Positions 16,613 to 25,071 of a stretch of 51,172 nt of DNA are shown here, one piece after another. Each line of letters begins with the position of its first letter. Position 1 is the first letter of the stretch. A program made the position numbers and the translations under genes. The notes under the pieces were generated by a model that ran no database searches, had not been told where the DNA came from, and worked only from the letters and a program-made list of their open reading frames with translations. Source of the stretch: Candidatus Segatella intestinihominis (GTDB taxonomy: Bacteria; Bacteroidota; Bacteroidia; Bacteroidales; Bacteroidaceae). The stretch is taken from assembly GCA_900548535.1 (NCBI GenBank), contig URLG01000009.1:1-51172 (forward strand). Direction: 5' to 3'.

Positions 16613-17926
16613 TTAGGCTTCAGAGAGCAAACCATTAATCTCTACAGATAACGTCGGTTTATCATCTTCATACTCACCCCATTCTTTCAGATGAGAAAGG
16701 ATGGTAGCCTCCACTCTGCCTATCCATTTTTCATCCACTGCATATTTTACAGCCACAGTTCTAAATTGCAACAAAGCATTCTTTACATCATTAATCATGC
16801 TTTCTGGCTTTCGAATACCATTATCGGATGCAAATTGCAAGACATCCTCTTTTGAAATATTACGCAGTTTGGACCTGATAAACATACAGTGGTCTTGATT
16901 GGGCTGCACTCCACCCATATTGAGGATATAGGTAAGATCATAAGCAGGGGATAACCGCCAATTACCCATCCTATCCATCATGAAGGAGAAGTTTTTGTTG
17001 TGATCATCAGTATTGTTTGCCAGCACGTTGAATATCATTCTTCTATAAACCTCTTCACAATCAGCCTCTGGCAAATGGAGCGACCTGCAAACAGAAATAA
17101 GTTGCTCATAACTATTTGTCTCAGGATACATAGCCGCCAAAGTTTGAGTATGAAGCTTCTTCCCATCTTTTCTATCAAATCTCTGCGTCATGAAGTGCTT
17201 GCTGCCATCAACCATCAAGAGTTCAGAATGCATCATATTGATGCCAGCCTTGACGGCAAGCTCGTAGTATGTCATTTCTAGTTCGGCAGAGTTGAAATCA
17301 GCATTTCCAAACTTCAACAAGTAGTAATCATATCCATCAAGATCCGAGATTTGTCCACTTCTTATCTCACCATCAGCCGAATTGATAGCAATAATAGCCT
17401 TAGGCTGCCTGCCACCAGCAGAAGTTCCCACAGTCAAGAGCGACTGCATGGTAAGAGATTCCTCTGGTAAAATCTGAGCCTCCTCTCGTTCAGTAAATAT
17501 ACGTTCAGCAAGTGCAACCAAGGAATTGACATCAATCCTCTCTGATTTCTTACTCCTCTCATACTCTGGGACAAATTCCAAAGCACCCATTCCTCTTCTA
17601 CCGATAAATGACAACTTATCAAGAGGAGAAATTTCCGTATTGGAGAGATGATTCTGCTGTCTCCAAAGATCAAACAACTGATTGCCCCAAGAATCAGGTA
17701 ATGAGTCAGCCAGGAAAGCAGGAAGTTTTTGATAAATTCTCTGTTCCTCTCCCCAAATAGGCATAAGTCCTCTATTGTTGCGTATGGATGCCCATAGAGG
17801 AGATATATCAATACCCCTATGCACAAAAGTTGGATTATAAGTGAAGTAGGACATTTGCCTTTTGTCGTCCCACGACAACCTACCAACTTCCTCATCCCAC
17901 AAGATTACTTTTAAAGTCTTAACCAT
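16613..17926 (-). CDS. hipA: HipA-type Ser/Thr kinase toxin
   Basis: 437 aa, the usual full length for HipA. It has the N-terminal subdomain (about 1-110), then the kinase fold: glycine-rich loop VGTSAGGRQPKA (166-177), catalytic loop NTDDHNKN (305-312) and the metal-binding AYDLT (328-332). HipA proteins phosphorylate a translation factor such as glutamyl-tRNA synthetase and cause growth arrest, and are held inactive by HipB. The HipB-like gene ends 16 bases upstream, the standard antitoxin-first order. All kinase motifs are present, so the toxin is probably active. Confidence 0.9.
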   Translation of the reverse strand: MVKTLKVILWDEEVGRLSWDDKRQMSYFTYNPTFVHRGIDISPLWASIRNNRGLMPIWGEEQRIYQKLPAFLADSLPDSWGNQLFDLWRQQNHLSNTEISPLDKLSFIGRRGMGALEFVPEYERSKKSERIDVNSLVALAERIFTEREEAQILPEESLTMQSLLTVGTSAGGRQPKAIIAINSADGEIRSGQISDLDGYDYYLLKFGNADFNSAELEMTYYELAVKAGINMMHSELLMVDGSKHFMTQRFDRKDGKKLHTQTLAAMYPETNSYEQLISVCRSLHLPEADCEEVYRRMIFNVLANNTDDHNKNFSFMMDRMGNWRLSPAYDLTYILNMGGVQPNQDHCMFIRSKLRNISKEDVLQFASDNGIRKPESMINDVKNALLQFRTVAVKYAVDEKWIGRVEATILSHLKEWGEYEDDKPTLSVEINGLLSEA

Positions 17927-17942
17927 AAATTATTCGCTATTA

Positions 17943-18260
17943 TCAGTGTCTAATTCTTTGTACCTTTTTATCTCCCTTGGTCATCAAGTAAGGGGATGGT
18001 GGCAATTCGGGCATTAAGTTATCAAGCGCATTGATCTGTCCCACCACCTTGAGCAAGAGAATCAATGTAGAAAGCGAAATGTTTCTAGCACATCCATTCT
18101 CAAACTTGTGGATAGTAGTCATACCAATGCCTGTCAGTTCTGCCACTTCCTTCTGTGTCAAATTGCATCGCATTCTGTATTCCCTAAAGCGATTTCCCAG
18201 CAATCTCACCAGTTCCGGAGTAGAATATTCATACAAATCTTTCATATACTTAACTATCAT
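17943..18260 (-). CDS. HipB-like XRE-family antitoxin and repressor
   Basis: 105 aa (start 18260) or 100 aa (start 18245, MKDLYEYS). An XRE helix-turn-helix covers about residues 20-75 (LTQKEVAELTGIGMTTIHKF). The C-terminal 30 residues are basic and probably contact HipA. The 18260 start lies inside one of two operator-like repeats, so the repressor could also cover its own initiation region. It should repress its own promoter together with HipA. Confidence 0.85.
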   Translation of the reverse strand: MIVKYMKDLYEYSTPELVRLLGNRFREYRMRCNLTQKEVAELTGIGMTTIHKFENGCARNISLSTLILLLKVVGQINALDNLMPELPPSPYLMTKGDKKVQRIRH

Positions 18261-18327
18261 TTAAGTGAATATTAAGCCATAAAATAGCCATTATATATCA
18301 TTATAGTGATATTTAAGCGCAAAGATA
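18256..18327 (-). promoter_or_regulatory. hipBA promoter with two operator-like direct repeats
   Basis: -7 box TATCTTTG at 18320-18327. Two 22-base copies, ATCATTTAAGTGAATATTAA (18256-) and ATCATTATAGTGATATTTAA (18297-18318), match at 17 of 22 positions, 41 bases (about four helical turns) apart. One covers the expected start of transcription, the other the first start codon. ATCA...TGAT half sites suggest binding of the XRE dimer. Confidence 0.65.
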
Positions 18328-18372
18328 CAAAAAAGAAGTGATACAACCTCAAAAATCACAATTATTTTTTAT

Positions 18373-19866
18373 TTACTGACTCACATTTAACATATTGCAA
18401 GGCTTTACCTTACCTGCCACAAACTCGGGGATATTGAACGACTTGAGACACTTGTCGTAATAATCGGGGCTAGACTGCGGCAGGAGGAAAGGCTTGGAAG
18501 GCTTGCCCTGCGCATCTATATGCACGATGTAAGGCATGGAATAGAGGCCATTTACCCTGCGAGAGGCATAGAGAAGCCATCTGCCATTGCTGCTCCAGGA
18601 ATGATAGCTCTCCGTATCTCGGCTATTGGCGGCTGCCAATGGATGGTACTGGCGAGTGCGGAGATTGATAATATAGAGATCCGCCTCATGATGCCAGATA
18701 GGGAAACAGCCATAATCCGCCACCGTCATCACCAGCCATTTGCCATCTGGCGAAATGCGAGGCATTACGGCACTTTTACATGTCGTATGAGCTGAAAAAA
18801 GCGTATCAACCTCGGTGCCAAAAGCATGATGGGCAGCATCAAAGGCTATGGAACAAACGCTATATTTCACGTCCTTATAACGACGAGGCATCTCCACACT
18901 ATCTGCGGTACAGAAATAGAGACGCTTGCCATCTGGTGAGAAACAAGGATAAGTTTCAAAACTTCGTTGCGAGTTCAATAAAGGAGAAGTAAAGATATGG
19001 TTGGATACCAAGTCATAAACCACGACATCCGACTTCTGGTCATAGACCTCAATGCGATTTCTGTCTGATGAGTGAAAACCCTGGTGTGTATCATTGGTGG
19101 AGAAAGCGATCAACTTGCCAGAAGGATGCCAAGCTGGATAAACCAACGATTTGATACTATCCACATCGATGCTCAACTTCTTAGCCAAACCATCTCCTTG
19201 CATCACGTATGTGCCTCCCAACTTTCCCGCACGCAGATGCAGCATCATCTGTTTGGCATTCCGATTGCAGAAGTTGTGACAGTTCATGCAATTATTCCCC
19301 GTCACCGTATTCTCCAAGATAGGCGACTGCGAATAATCGGAAAGACAACGCTGATAGATGCCCATCTTATACCATTTCTCATAGCCTGGCTCTATCAATC
19401 GATAAGCGATATAAGGGTCAATGCCATCTGCCGAAACATAGATGGAGAAAGGCTTGTAGCCACAATACTCCCCATTGCGCTTTACGATGACCTGCACATG
19501 GAGCGAAGAAGAAGACTTGCGAGAAGAAGCATTCTCTCGTAGAACAGAAGAAAGGATATCCTTCCAATCCGCCTCGCTGATACAGATATCATTCCCATCA
19601 GCAGACACTTCCACTACTTTTCCACCATCTGTGGAAAACTTAGCTGCCACTACCTCGCCCAGCTCCTTTTCCACACGAAAATGGAGAGGAGCTATCTGCT
19701 GAGGAATAGTTACACCCTGATAATCGGGGAAGATGACTGGAGCGGAAGCCAACTGCTTGGTGATATTGACCTGCTGACTGCAACTGCTCAATGCCATCAA
19801 CATGCATACCATCAGCATCCCTACCATCAAGTACACCTTATTATATATATAGCGTTTCATTATCAT
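18373..19866 (-). CDS. TolB-like propeller lipoprotein with CxxCH motif
   Basis: 497 aa; a lipobox-like LSSC with Cys29 follows a long hydrophobic leader. Residues about 140-200 contain CMNCH (193-197), a canonical c-type heme attachment motif, with further Cys at 174 and 200. Residues about 235-470 hold TolB/PD40 beta-propeller repeats (AWHPSGKLIAFST, CFSPDGKRLYFC, RISPDGKWLVMT, SWSSNGRWLLYAS). Bacteroidota relatives are annotated as TolB-like or cytochrome-related. It forms an operon with the polytopic protein upstream (23-base gap), and that operon has a xylan-regulon promoter. Likely a periplasm-facing lipoprotein; electron transfer or sensing are possibilities, neither shown. Confidence 0.75.
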   Translation of the reverse strand: MIMKRYIYNKVYLMVGMLMVCMLMALSSCSQQVNITKQLASAPVIFPDYQGVTIPQQIAPLHFRVEKELGEVVAAKFSTDGGKVVEVSADGNDICISEADWKDILSSVLRENASSRKSSSSLHVQVIVKRNGEYCGYKPFSIYVSADGIDPYIAYRLIEPGYEKWYKMGIYQRCLSDYSQSPILENTVTGNNCMNCHNFCNRNAKQMMLHLRAGKLGGTYVMQGDGLAKKLSIDVDSIKSLVYPAWHPSGKLIAFSTNDTHQGFHSSDRNRIEVYDQKSDVVVYDLVSNHIFTSPLLNSQRSFETYPCFSPDGKRLYFCTADSVEMPRRYKDVKYSVCSIAFDAAHHAFGTEVDTLFSAHTTCKSAVMPRISPDGKWLVMTVADYGCFPIWHHEADLYIINLRTRQYHPLAAANSRDTESYHSWSSNGRWLLYASRRVNGLYSMPYIVHIDAQGKPSKPFLLPQSSPDYYDKCLKSFNIPEFVAGKVKPCNMLNVSQ

Positions 19867-19889
19867 TCACATTTTTAGATTATACCCTA

Positions 19890-21347
19890 TTAGAAATTAC
19901 TCTGTTGCAGAAACACCTCTCTTGCCTTGGCAAAGGAGGCTGGTATCTTAGGCATTGCCTTGGTGCCCTCATACCGCTTCATGAGTTGGAGAAACTGTGC
20001 TCGCTGGTTAGCCACAATATACGTGGCACCCAGATACTGCAAGGAGGCACGATGCTCAGGACACGCTGCAATGATCGACGCCAAGTCGTTGTCGAAACCA
20101 CCATCGCCCATCAGTCGGTCTTTGTGATAGATGCATTTACGCATCATGCCCAGCTCTCGGTCTGCCATCACCGCCCTATCATTATAGAGAAATCGGCGGC
20201 GCTGCCTAGCCCACTGGCTGTAAGCCAAGGTTTGCTCCAAGCGCTTGATATACTTCTCTGCCACAGCATAGGCGCCATTGGCAATATTCGTATCCACCAG
20301 TCGCTGCCAGAGATAAGGGCTCTTATTGTCCATGCACTCTTGCGCCTCGAAGGCACAGAGCTGCGACATATTCACATAGCCCATGGCGTAATATACATCC
20401 ATCATGAGCATACTCACCTGCAAGGTCTTGAAGTCGGAAGTCATCATGCTGTTCATGCCTTGCTGCTCATACATCAAGAATTTCTCGCCCAGTTCTCCCT
20501 TCTCAGCCAAAGCCATGTTGCGGCATAGCTGAAAGGTAACATTCCCCTTACTGCCCAAACTATTGCTGCGATTGATAATCTCATCCCACTGCTGATGGCG
20601 CACATAATAGTATATCTTCTTCATATACTCATCCTGAGCATGATAGAGAGATACAAACATGGCAGCCGAGCCTGCCACCGCCACCAAGAGTTGAGCTGCG
20701 ATGCCTATCCAAGGTTTCTTGCACCAAGAAGAGTTCTTCCCCATCCAAGCCGCAGGCAGATAAGCTAGCAGCACCTTGATGAGCACGATGACGAGGGAGA
20801 GAATCCAAGGGAGATAGGCTTTCTGGGTAACCTCGGACCCGGGACGATAGAAGCCCTGTGTGCCAAATATCCAGAGAAAAAGAGCCAAACTAGCGATAAC
20901 AGCCACCAGACGAAGGAATGGTTTCTTAAACCAAAAGGCAACTGCCAGCATACTCATAGCCAGAGCAAGCGAGATGCTATACGACAGGGAGCACTGCATA
21001 TCAGCCACCTGCACCAACAACATAGCCATGGCGGGAAGGATGCCAAGGTAAGGCAATCGATGATTGGGAATGCAGCTCAAGCCATAAGCCACCAGCCACA
21101 TCAGGAAACCGTAGATGAAGGGAGCTGCCCCGTAATAGAAAAACTGCACCAGGAAATCAGCCATCCAAGTGCCCAGTGCCCCCTGGGTAAGGAGCGCACT
21201 CTTCAGGGCATCGGCATCCCAATAGAAGGTTTGCCATTGCTCCAGATAATAAAAATGGTAAGAGGCGGCAGATCGACAGATACACACCATGAGGATGTAT
21301 ATGCCCAGCCATACCACCAAGTTTGTTGAGAATATTCGTTTCATCAT
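19890..21347 (-). CDS. DUF6057-like polytopic protein with helical repeat tail
   Basis: 485 aa. The first 250 residues have about eight to nine hydrophobic helices (for example VVWLGIYILMVCICRSA, LPYLGILPAMAMLLVQV, WILSLVIVLIKVLLAYLPA). Residues about 255-485 are soluble, alpha-helical and TPR-like (DEYMKKIYYYVRHQQWDEII, AVAEKYIKRLEQTLAYSQWA). The architecture fits the DUF6057 family; no function is known to me. It is the first gene of a two-gene operon with the CxxCH propeller lipoprotein, driven by a promoter with the xylan operator. Confidence 0.75.
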   Translation of the reverse strand: MMKRIFSTNLVVWLGIYILMVCICRSAASYHFYYLEQWQTFYWDADALKSALLTQGALGTWMADFLVQFFYYGAAPFIYGFLMWLVAYGLSCIPNHRLPYLGILPAMAMLLVQVADMQCSLSYSISLALAMSMLAVAFWFKKPFLRLVAVIASLALFLWIFGTQGFYRPGSEVTQKAYLPWILSLVIVLIKVLLAYLPAAWMGKNSSWCKKPWIGIAAQLLVAVAGSAAMFVSLYHAQDEYMKKIYYYVRHQQWDEIINRSNSLGSKGNVTFQLCRNMALAEKGELGEKFLMYEQQGMNSMMTSDFKTLQVSMLMMDVYYAMGYVNMSQLCAFEAQECMDNKSPYLWQRLVDTNIANGAYAVAEKYIKRLEQTLAYSQWARQRRRFLYNDRAVMADRELGMMRKCIYHKDRLMGDGGFDNDLASIIAACPEHRASLQYLGATYIVANQRAQFLQLMKRYEGTKAMPKIPASFAKAREVFLQQSNF

Positions 21348-21403
21348 TATACTATGCTAGTCGTTTTATCATTTCATGTTTATCATTTTATCATTTCATG
21401 GTA

Positions 21404-21453
21404 CAAAGGTAATCATTATTTTCGAGAAAGACTTTATGTGGTGTAACAAATTA
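21404..21453 (-). promoter_or_regulatory. Xylan-regulon promoter and operator, DUF6057/CxxCH operon
   Basis: -7 box TACCTTTG at 21404-21411, exactly 20 bases, then the unit GTTACACCACATAAAG (toward the gene; the promoter-proximal end at 21432). The upstream unit is degraded (GTTTCACAAATAATTT). The leader to 21347 is about 50 bases. Confidence 0.65.
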
Positions 21454-21460
21454 TTTGTGA

Positions 21461-21503
21461 AACAAAAAAAAACTCCCATCCTCCTAGAAGAAGATGAGAG
21501 TTT
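21461..21503 (-). terminator. Rho-independent terminator of the xus-xyn10C operon
   Basis: On the minus strand AAACTCTCATC (21503-21493) pairs with GATGGGAGTTT (21480-21470) with one T-G wobble, a 12-base loop, then a run of T. It lies about 165 bases beyond the xyn10C stop and just upstream of the next operon's operator. Confidence 0.85.
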
Positions 21504-21531
21504 CTTAGTAGAGAGTAATTAGTGGCAAGGA

Positions 21532-21561
21532 GTTTGGCCGCGTCTCACAACGCAGCCAAAC
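21532..21561 (-). other. Structured 3'-UTR hairpin of xyn10C
   Basis: GTTTGGC / GCCAAAC outer stem, one C-A mismatch, GCGT / ACGC inner stem and a 6-base loop. Core and loop are nearly identical to a hairpin at 36357-36382 in the leader of the same operon, while the outer stems differ but still pair. The rest of 21504-21666 shows nothing else clear. Confidence 0.6.
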
Positions 21562-21666
21562 ATCGATTGCGACTAACATAAATTCGGTTAATCTTTAAAT
21601 GATAAAACCTAAACTAAATGTCTTTATATGTAAGCAAGCCATCAGCTTGCCGCATCATCGATAATT

Positions 21667-23901
21667 TTACTGAAGTGGAGAACCTGTCTTCAAGCCCTCA
21701 GCAAAGCCACCGTAAGCACGCTTACGATCGTAGCCCTGTGTCCAAAGACCTACAGGCTGACTCTTTCTCCAACCAGAGTTGTCAGGAGCATCAGTAATAC
21801 ACCACTGGGTGATGCCATAGCGCTGTGCTGAAGGGATGTTCTTGAAGTACTCCTCGATGATGAACTGATAGAAGTCAGCCATTTCCTTCTGCTGAGTATC
21901 ATTCAAGTTCTTTGTTTCAACTACATTGCCCGCAGCATCTACATAGCCCATATCGAGCTCAGATACCTTGCAGAGCTTGCCAGATTTTGCCATCAACTTA
22001 TACATATTGACAATGCACTCCTTCTGCTTCTCCTGCTTAGCAGGATCAGCATTGTAGCTAACGTGCATCTGGCTAGCGATACCGTCAATCTTGGTTACCT
22101 GGTCAGCCTCCCAACGCTTAATCCATTCGATCAAGCTTTCGAGCTTCTTGTTGTTGTCCCAAGTAGCCTCCAAGTTGTAGTCGTTGATGAAGAGCTTGAG
22201 GTCGGCAGCGTTGCCATTATGGGCAGCGAAGCTTTCACGTGCAGCCTTCACAGCAGTACGAACGTAGTCGAGGTCGCCGAGGTAATCCTGCCAGTAGAAG
22301 CAATTTTCCTTATCCTCAGCAGAAGCTGTCTTAGCATGCTGCAAGTCATAGATGCCATCACCATCGGTATCATCACCAGAGATAGCCTCATTGACAACAT
22401 CCCAAGCTACGACCTTGCCATCGCAAGCTTCCATCATACCGTCAATCCACTTGTTCATAGCCCAAGTCAAAGTATCCTTCTTCTCTTCTGGAGTGAGAGG
22501 AATAGTATTACCTGACTTTTCGATAGACCACTCAATGTCAGCAAAATAGTAAGTAACTTCATTCGCATTTACATTCAAGTTGAAAGCAATAGAGTTCATA
22601 CCAGCACCCTCAGTAGGGATAGTTGCTACTTGCTCATAATGCTGCCATTCTGTTGTGAATGAAGGGTTACTTGGCAACATCTGCCAGTGCTTATAAGCGC
22701 CTGGAGCAGCATGACACTGAGTAGCACACTCAGCCTTTTCTGTTGCCTTATACCAGAATGAAATCTTATACTTTTCACCAGCAGCCCATGCCTTGTCTGG
22801 AGTATAGATAAAGAATTGGGTATCCCAAGCAGTAGAAGGATTAGCATGAGACTTAACAGCAAGACAGTTCATACCATCAGGACCTGCGCCCTCAATAACT
22901 TCACCATCCTTATCCTCTTGACCAGGCTCTCTAACAACGAAGTTAGACATAGACTCGCCCTTAGCCATCTTACTATTTGTCAACTGGTTGACATAATAAG
23001 TAACGGCAGCAGCTTCACCATGAGTAACCTTTACATACTCAACATCAATCGTACCAACGAAAAGACCTGATTGGAAGAGAGCAAAGTTATCTGCCTCGAC
23101 AGCATTAAACTCTACAGTATATTCTTTCCATTCCTTGTCAAGAACGATAGAACAATCTGCTTTAGCTCCCCAGCCACCGACACCGATGTAAAGATTACAT
23201 TTATCGGAAGCTTTGGCCTTAACTTTCAGTTTATAGGTATCACCCTTTGTCAGACTGATGCCACTTGCACACATATACTGAATAAAATAGTTTTCCTTGG
23301 TGGCAGCATCATTCTTAATATGGAAGCCTTTATTATCAACCGTGATGAGATCCTTAGTCTGGGCGCTACACCACATATCATAAGCAGTCTTTTTGGTCCA
23401 ATCTACAGAATAGTCTGTAACCTCCTGCTTTGCATTTGGGTCTATCGGAATGGCTTTATCTGCTATCAAGCCATTGAGATACTTATTCTGCTGCTGAGAG
23501 TGCCAAGCCAAGGTATGGCCGAAAACGGTCATGCCGGCATCGCTCGCTGCGCTGACAAAGTTCTTGACGAGATTGAAGTCCATGCTTCCATCTTCCTTGA
23601 CGCAAGATGCATACTTCATGGCATTGCCGGCAGTCATCTCATCAAAGTTGGCGTTGGCAAGACGATAGGTGATGTCCTGGTCTACATAGTTCTGAGCACC
23701 CTCGCCAATACCCAACTTGAAGTTAGGGTTAGCCTGACGATTAACGTATGTCTTCAGTGCGTCATATTGATTCAAGTATTCCAAGTTGGCGATACTATCA
23801 GTCTTGCTCACGAAGAAATCTTGCAGTTCGCCGTCTGCGCAGCCCGTCATAGAGAGGGCTGCAGCAGCTAAAGCGACACTATAGAATATTTTCTTGTTCA
23901 T
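21667..23901 (-). CDS. xyn10C: GH10 endo-beta-1,4-xylanase with tandem CBM insertion
   Basis: 744 aa lipoprotein (LSMTGC, Cys21). The GH10 barrel is split: residues about 60-150 carry the first strands (GHTLAWHSQ), then an insertion of about 310 residues with two CBM4-like sandwiches (about 160-295 and 305-460), then the remaining barrel with the acid/base Glu505 in DVVNEA and the nucleophile Glu648 in VSELD. This interrupted design is that of the surface xylanases encoded last in Bacteroidota xylan loci, which cut xylan into oligosaccharides for the SusCD importers. It closes the xus operon, 15 bases after xusE. Named by architecture and position. Confidence 0.93.
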   Translation of the reverse strand: MNKKIFYSVALAAAALSMTGCADGELQDFFVSKTDSIANLEYLNQYDALKTYVNRQANPNFKLGIGEGAQNYVDQDITYRLANANFDEMTAGNAMKYASCVKEDGSMDFNLVKNFVSAASDAGMTVFGHTLAWHSQQQNKYLNGLIADKAIPIDPNAKQEVTDYSVDWTKKTAYDMWCSAQTKDLITVDNKGFHIKNDAATKENYFIQYMCASGISLTKGDTYKLKVKAKASDKCNLYIGVGGWGAKADCSIVLDKEWKEYTVEFNAVEADNFALFQSGLFVGTIDVEYVKVTHGEAAAVTYYVNQLTNSKMAKGESMSNFVVREPGQEDKDGEVIEGAGPDGMNCLAVKSHANPSTAWDTQFFIYTPDKAWAAGEKYKISFWYKATEKAECATQCHAAPGAYKHWQMLPSNPSFTTEWQHYEQVATIPTEGAGMNSIAFNLNVNANEVTYYFADIEWSIEKSGNTIPLTPEEKKDTLTWAMNKWIDGMMEACDGKVVAWDVVNEAISGDDTDGDGIYDLQHAKTASAEDKENCFYWQDYLGDLDYVRTAVKAARESFAAHNGNAADLKLFINDYNLEATWDNNKKLESLIEWIKRWEADQVTKIDGIASQMHVSYNADPAKQEKQKECIVNMYKLMAKSGKLCKVSELDMGYVDAAGNVVETKNLNDTQQKEMADFYQFIIEEYFKNIPSAQRYGITQWCITDAPDNSGWRKSQPVGLWTQGYDRKRAYGGFAEGLKTGSPLQ

Positions 23902-23916
23902 GATTTATATTCTTGA

Positions 23917-25038
23917 TTATTTGTTATAGGTTACCCCGAATGTCTCGTAGTTGTTCTCACGGCTCTGCATCACGAGATTGTCCTTGCATGTATACTTCTT
24001 GACATGGGTTACACCCTTGTCGGTATAAGTATAAGTAACCGTGTACTGAAGTTCGATGAGGTCACGATCCTTATCACCCCAAGCCTTCTTAGCACCCAGG
24101 CTAGTCCACTTACCTGTACCAGAAGCTGTGAAACTGTACTTGCCACCATTGCCAGAACCAGGAACATCATAAGAATTGTTGTCCTCTGAAGTAATGGTAA
24201 CAGAGCCATCATCAGCAATGTTCAAGATAAGCGAAGCATTCAAAGTAGCTGTAGTAGCCTTGTTCTCTTTATCAGTAATGTTAACCACTGTAGAGAGACC
24301 ATAGCTGCACTTGTTGAGAGAGAGTGAGCGCAAATAGCGAAGTTCATTCTTCTCCAAGTACTCAGCCTCACGCTGTACGGTAGTTGTGGTACCATCGAGA
24401 TCAATCTCGTCCGTGCCATGACTAATCCAGCAACCGTGATATGGGTTCTTGTACTTCACTGCATAGAGCACGTAGTTCTGAGGAGCCACGTTCCAGTCAG
24501 CAGCATTCTGCAAAACAGGAGACTCTACTGTTTCCTTCTTTGTACCAGAAAGAATAGAGTCATTGCCAGCAACTTCAACCATGCGGATAGGAACCACATA
24601 AGTTACATCCAGAGACTTAGGGTCTGCGAAGTAAGCGTCAGTCAACTTCACCTCTACTCCACCTACAATCTGACCAGCAGGGATGGTGATGATGTCAGAA
24701 GCCAACTGATAATACTCAGCAGGCATTGGCTGTACAGCCTGGCCATTAGAGTACTTCAAGCCATCGCAGAGACTATTATCTACCACAATCTTAATCTTGT
24801 GCTCACTCTTTAGGTTACGATCACCACCGAGAGTAGCCTTGATTTGGAATTTATGTTGGTTGTCGTCTTCATTTGGGTAAGCTGCATCTTCACCCAAAGT
24901 GATGGTGCGCACAGGATACTGTGTAGCGAAGTAAACAGTCTGATAATCGTAGTTATCGAAAGTTACGTCGCTATTCTCACAAGATGTTGCGAAGAACATA
25001 GCGCAAGCAGCCATCATGGACAAAATTATCTTTTTCAT
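23917..25038 (-). CDS. xusE: Surface glycan-binding lipoprotein XusE (DUF1735-type)
   Basis: 373 aa lipoprotein (FFATSC, Cys20). The N-terminal half (about 30-180) looks like the BT_3987/DUF1735 beta-sandwich domain (ITIPAGQIVGGVEVKLTD, YVVPIRMVEV). The rest is a beta-rich C-terminal domain of the DUF4361 style. Such proteins hold polysaccharide at the outer surface beside SusD. It lies between xusD (33-base gap) and xyn10C. The symbol follows the conserved order xusA-B-C-D-E-xyn10C known from Prevotella bryantii. Confidence 0.85.
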   Translation of the reverse strand: MKKIILSMMAACAMFFATSCENSDVTFDNYDYQTVYFATQYPVRTITLGEDAAYPNEDDNQHKFQIKATLGGDRNLKSEHKIKIVVDNSLCDGLKYSNGQAVQPMPAEYYQLASDIITIPAGQIVGGVEVKLTDAYFADPKSLDVTYVVPIRMVEVAGNDSILSGTKKETVESPVLQNAADWNVAPQNYVLYAVKYKNPYHGCWISHGTDEIDLDGTTTTVQREAEYLEKNELRYLRSLSLNKCSYGLSTVVNITDKENKATTATLNASLILNIADDGSVTITSEDNNSYDVPGSGNGGKYSFTASGTGKWTSLGAKKAWGDKDRDLIELQYTVTYTYTDKGVTHVKKYTCKDNLVMQSRENNYETFGVTYNK

Positions 25039-25071
25039 TTTATTCTACTTTTTAGTTTAAGTTTCATTATC

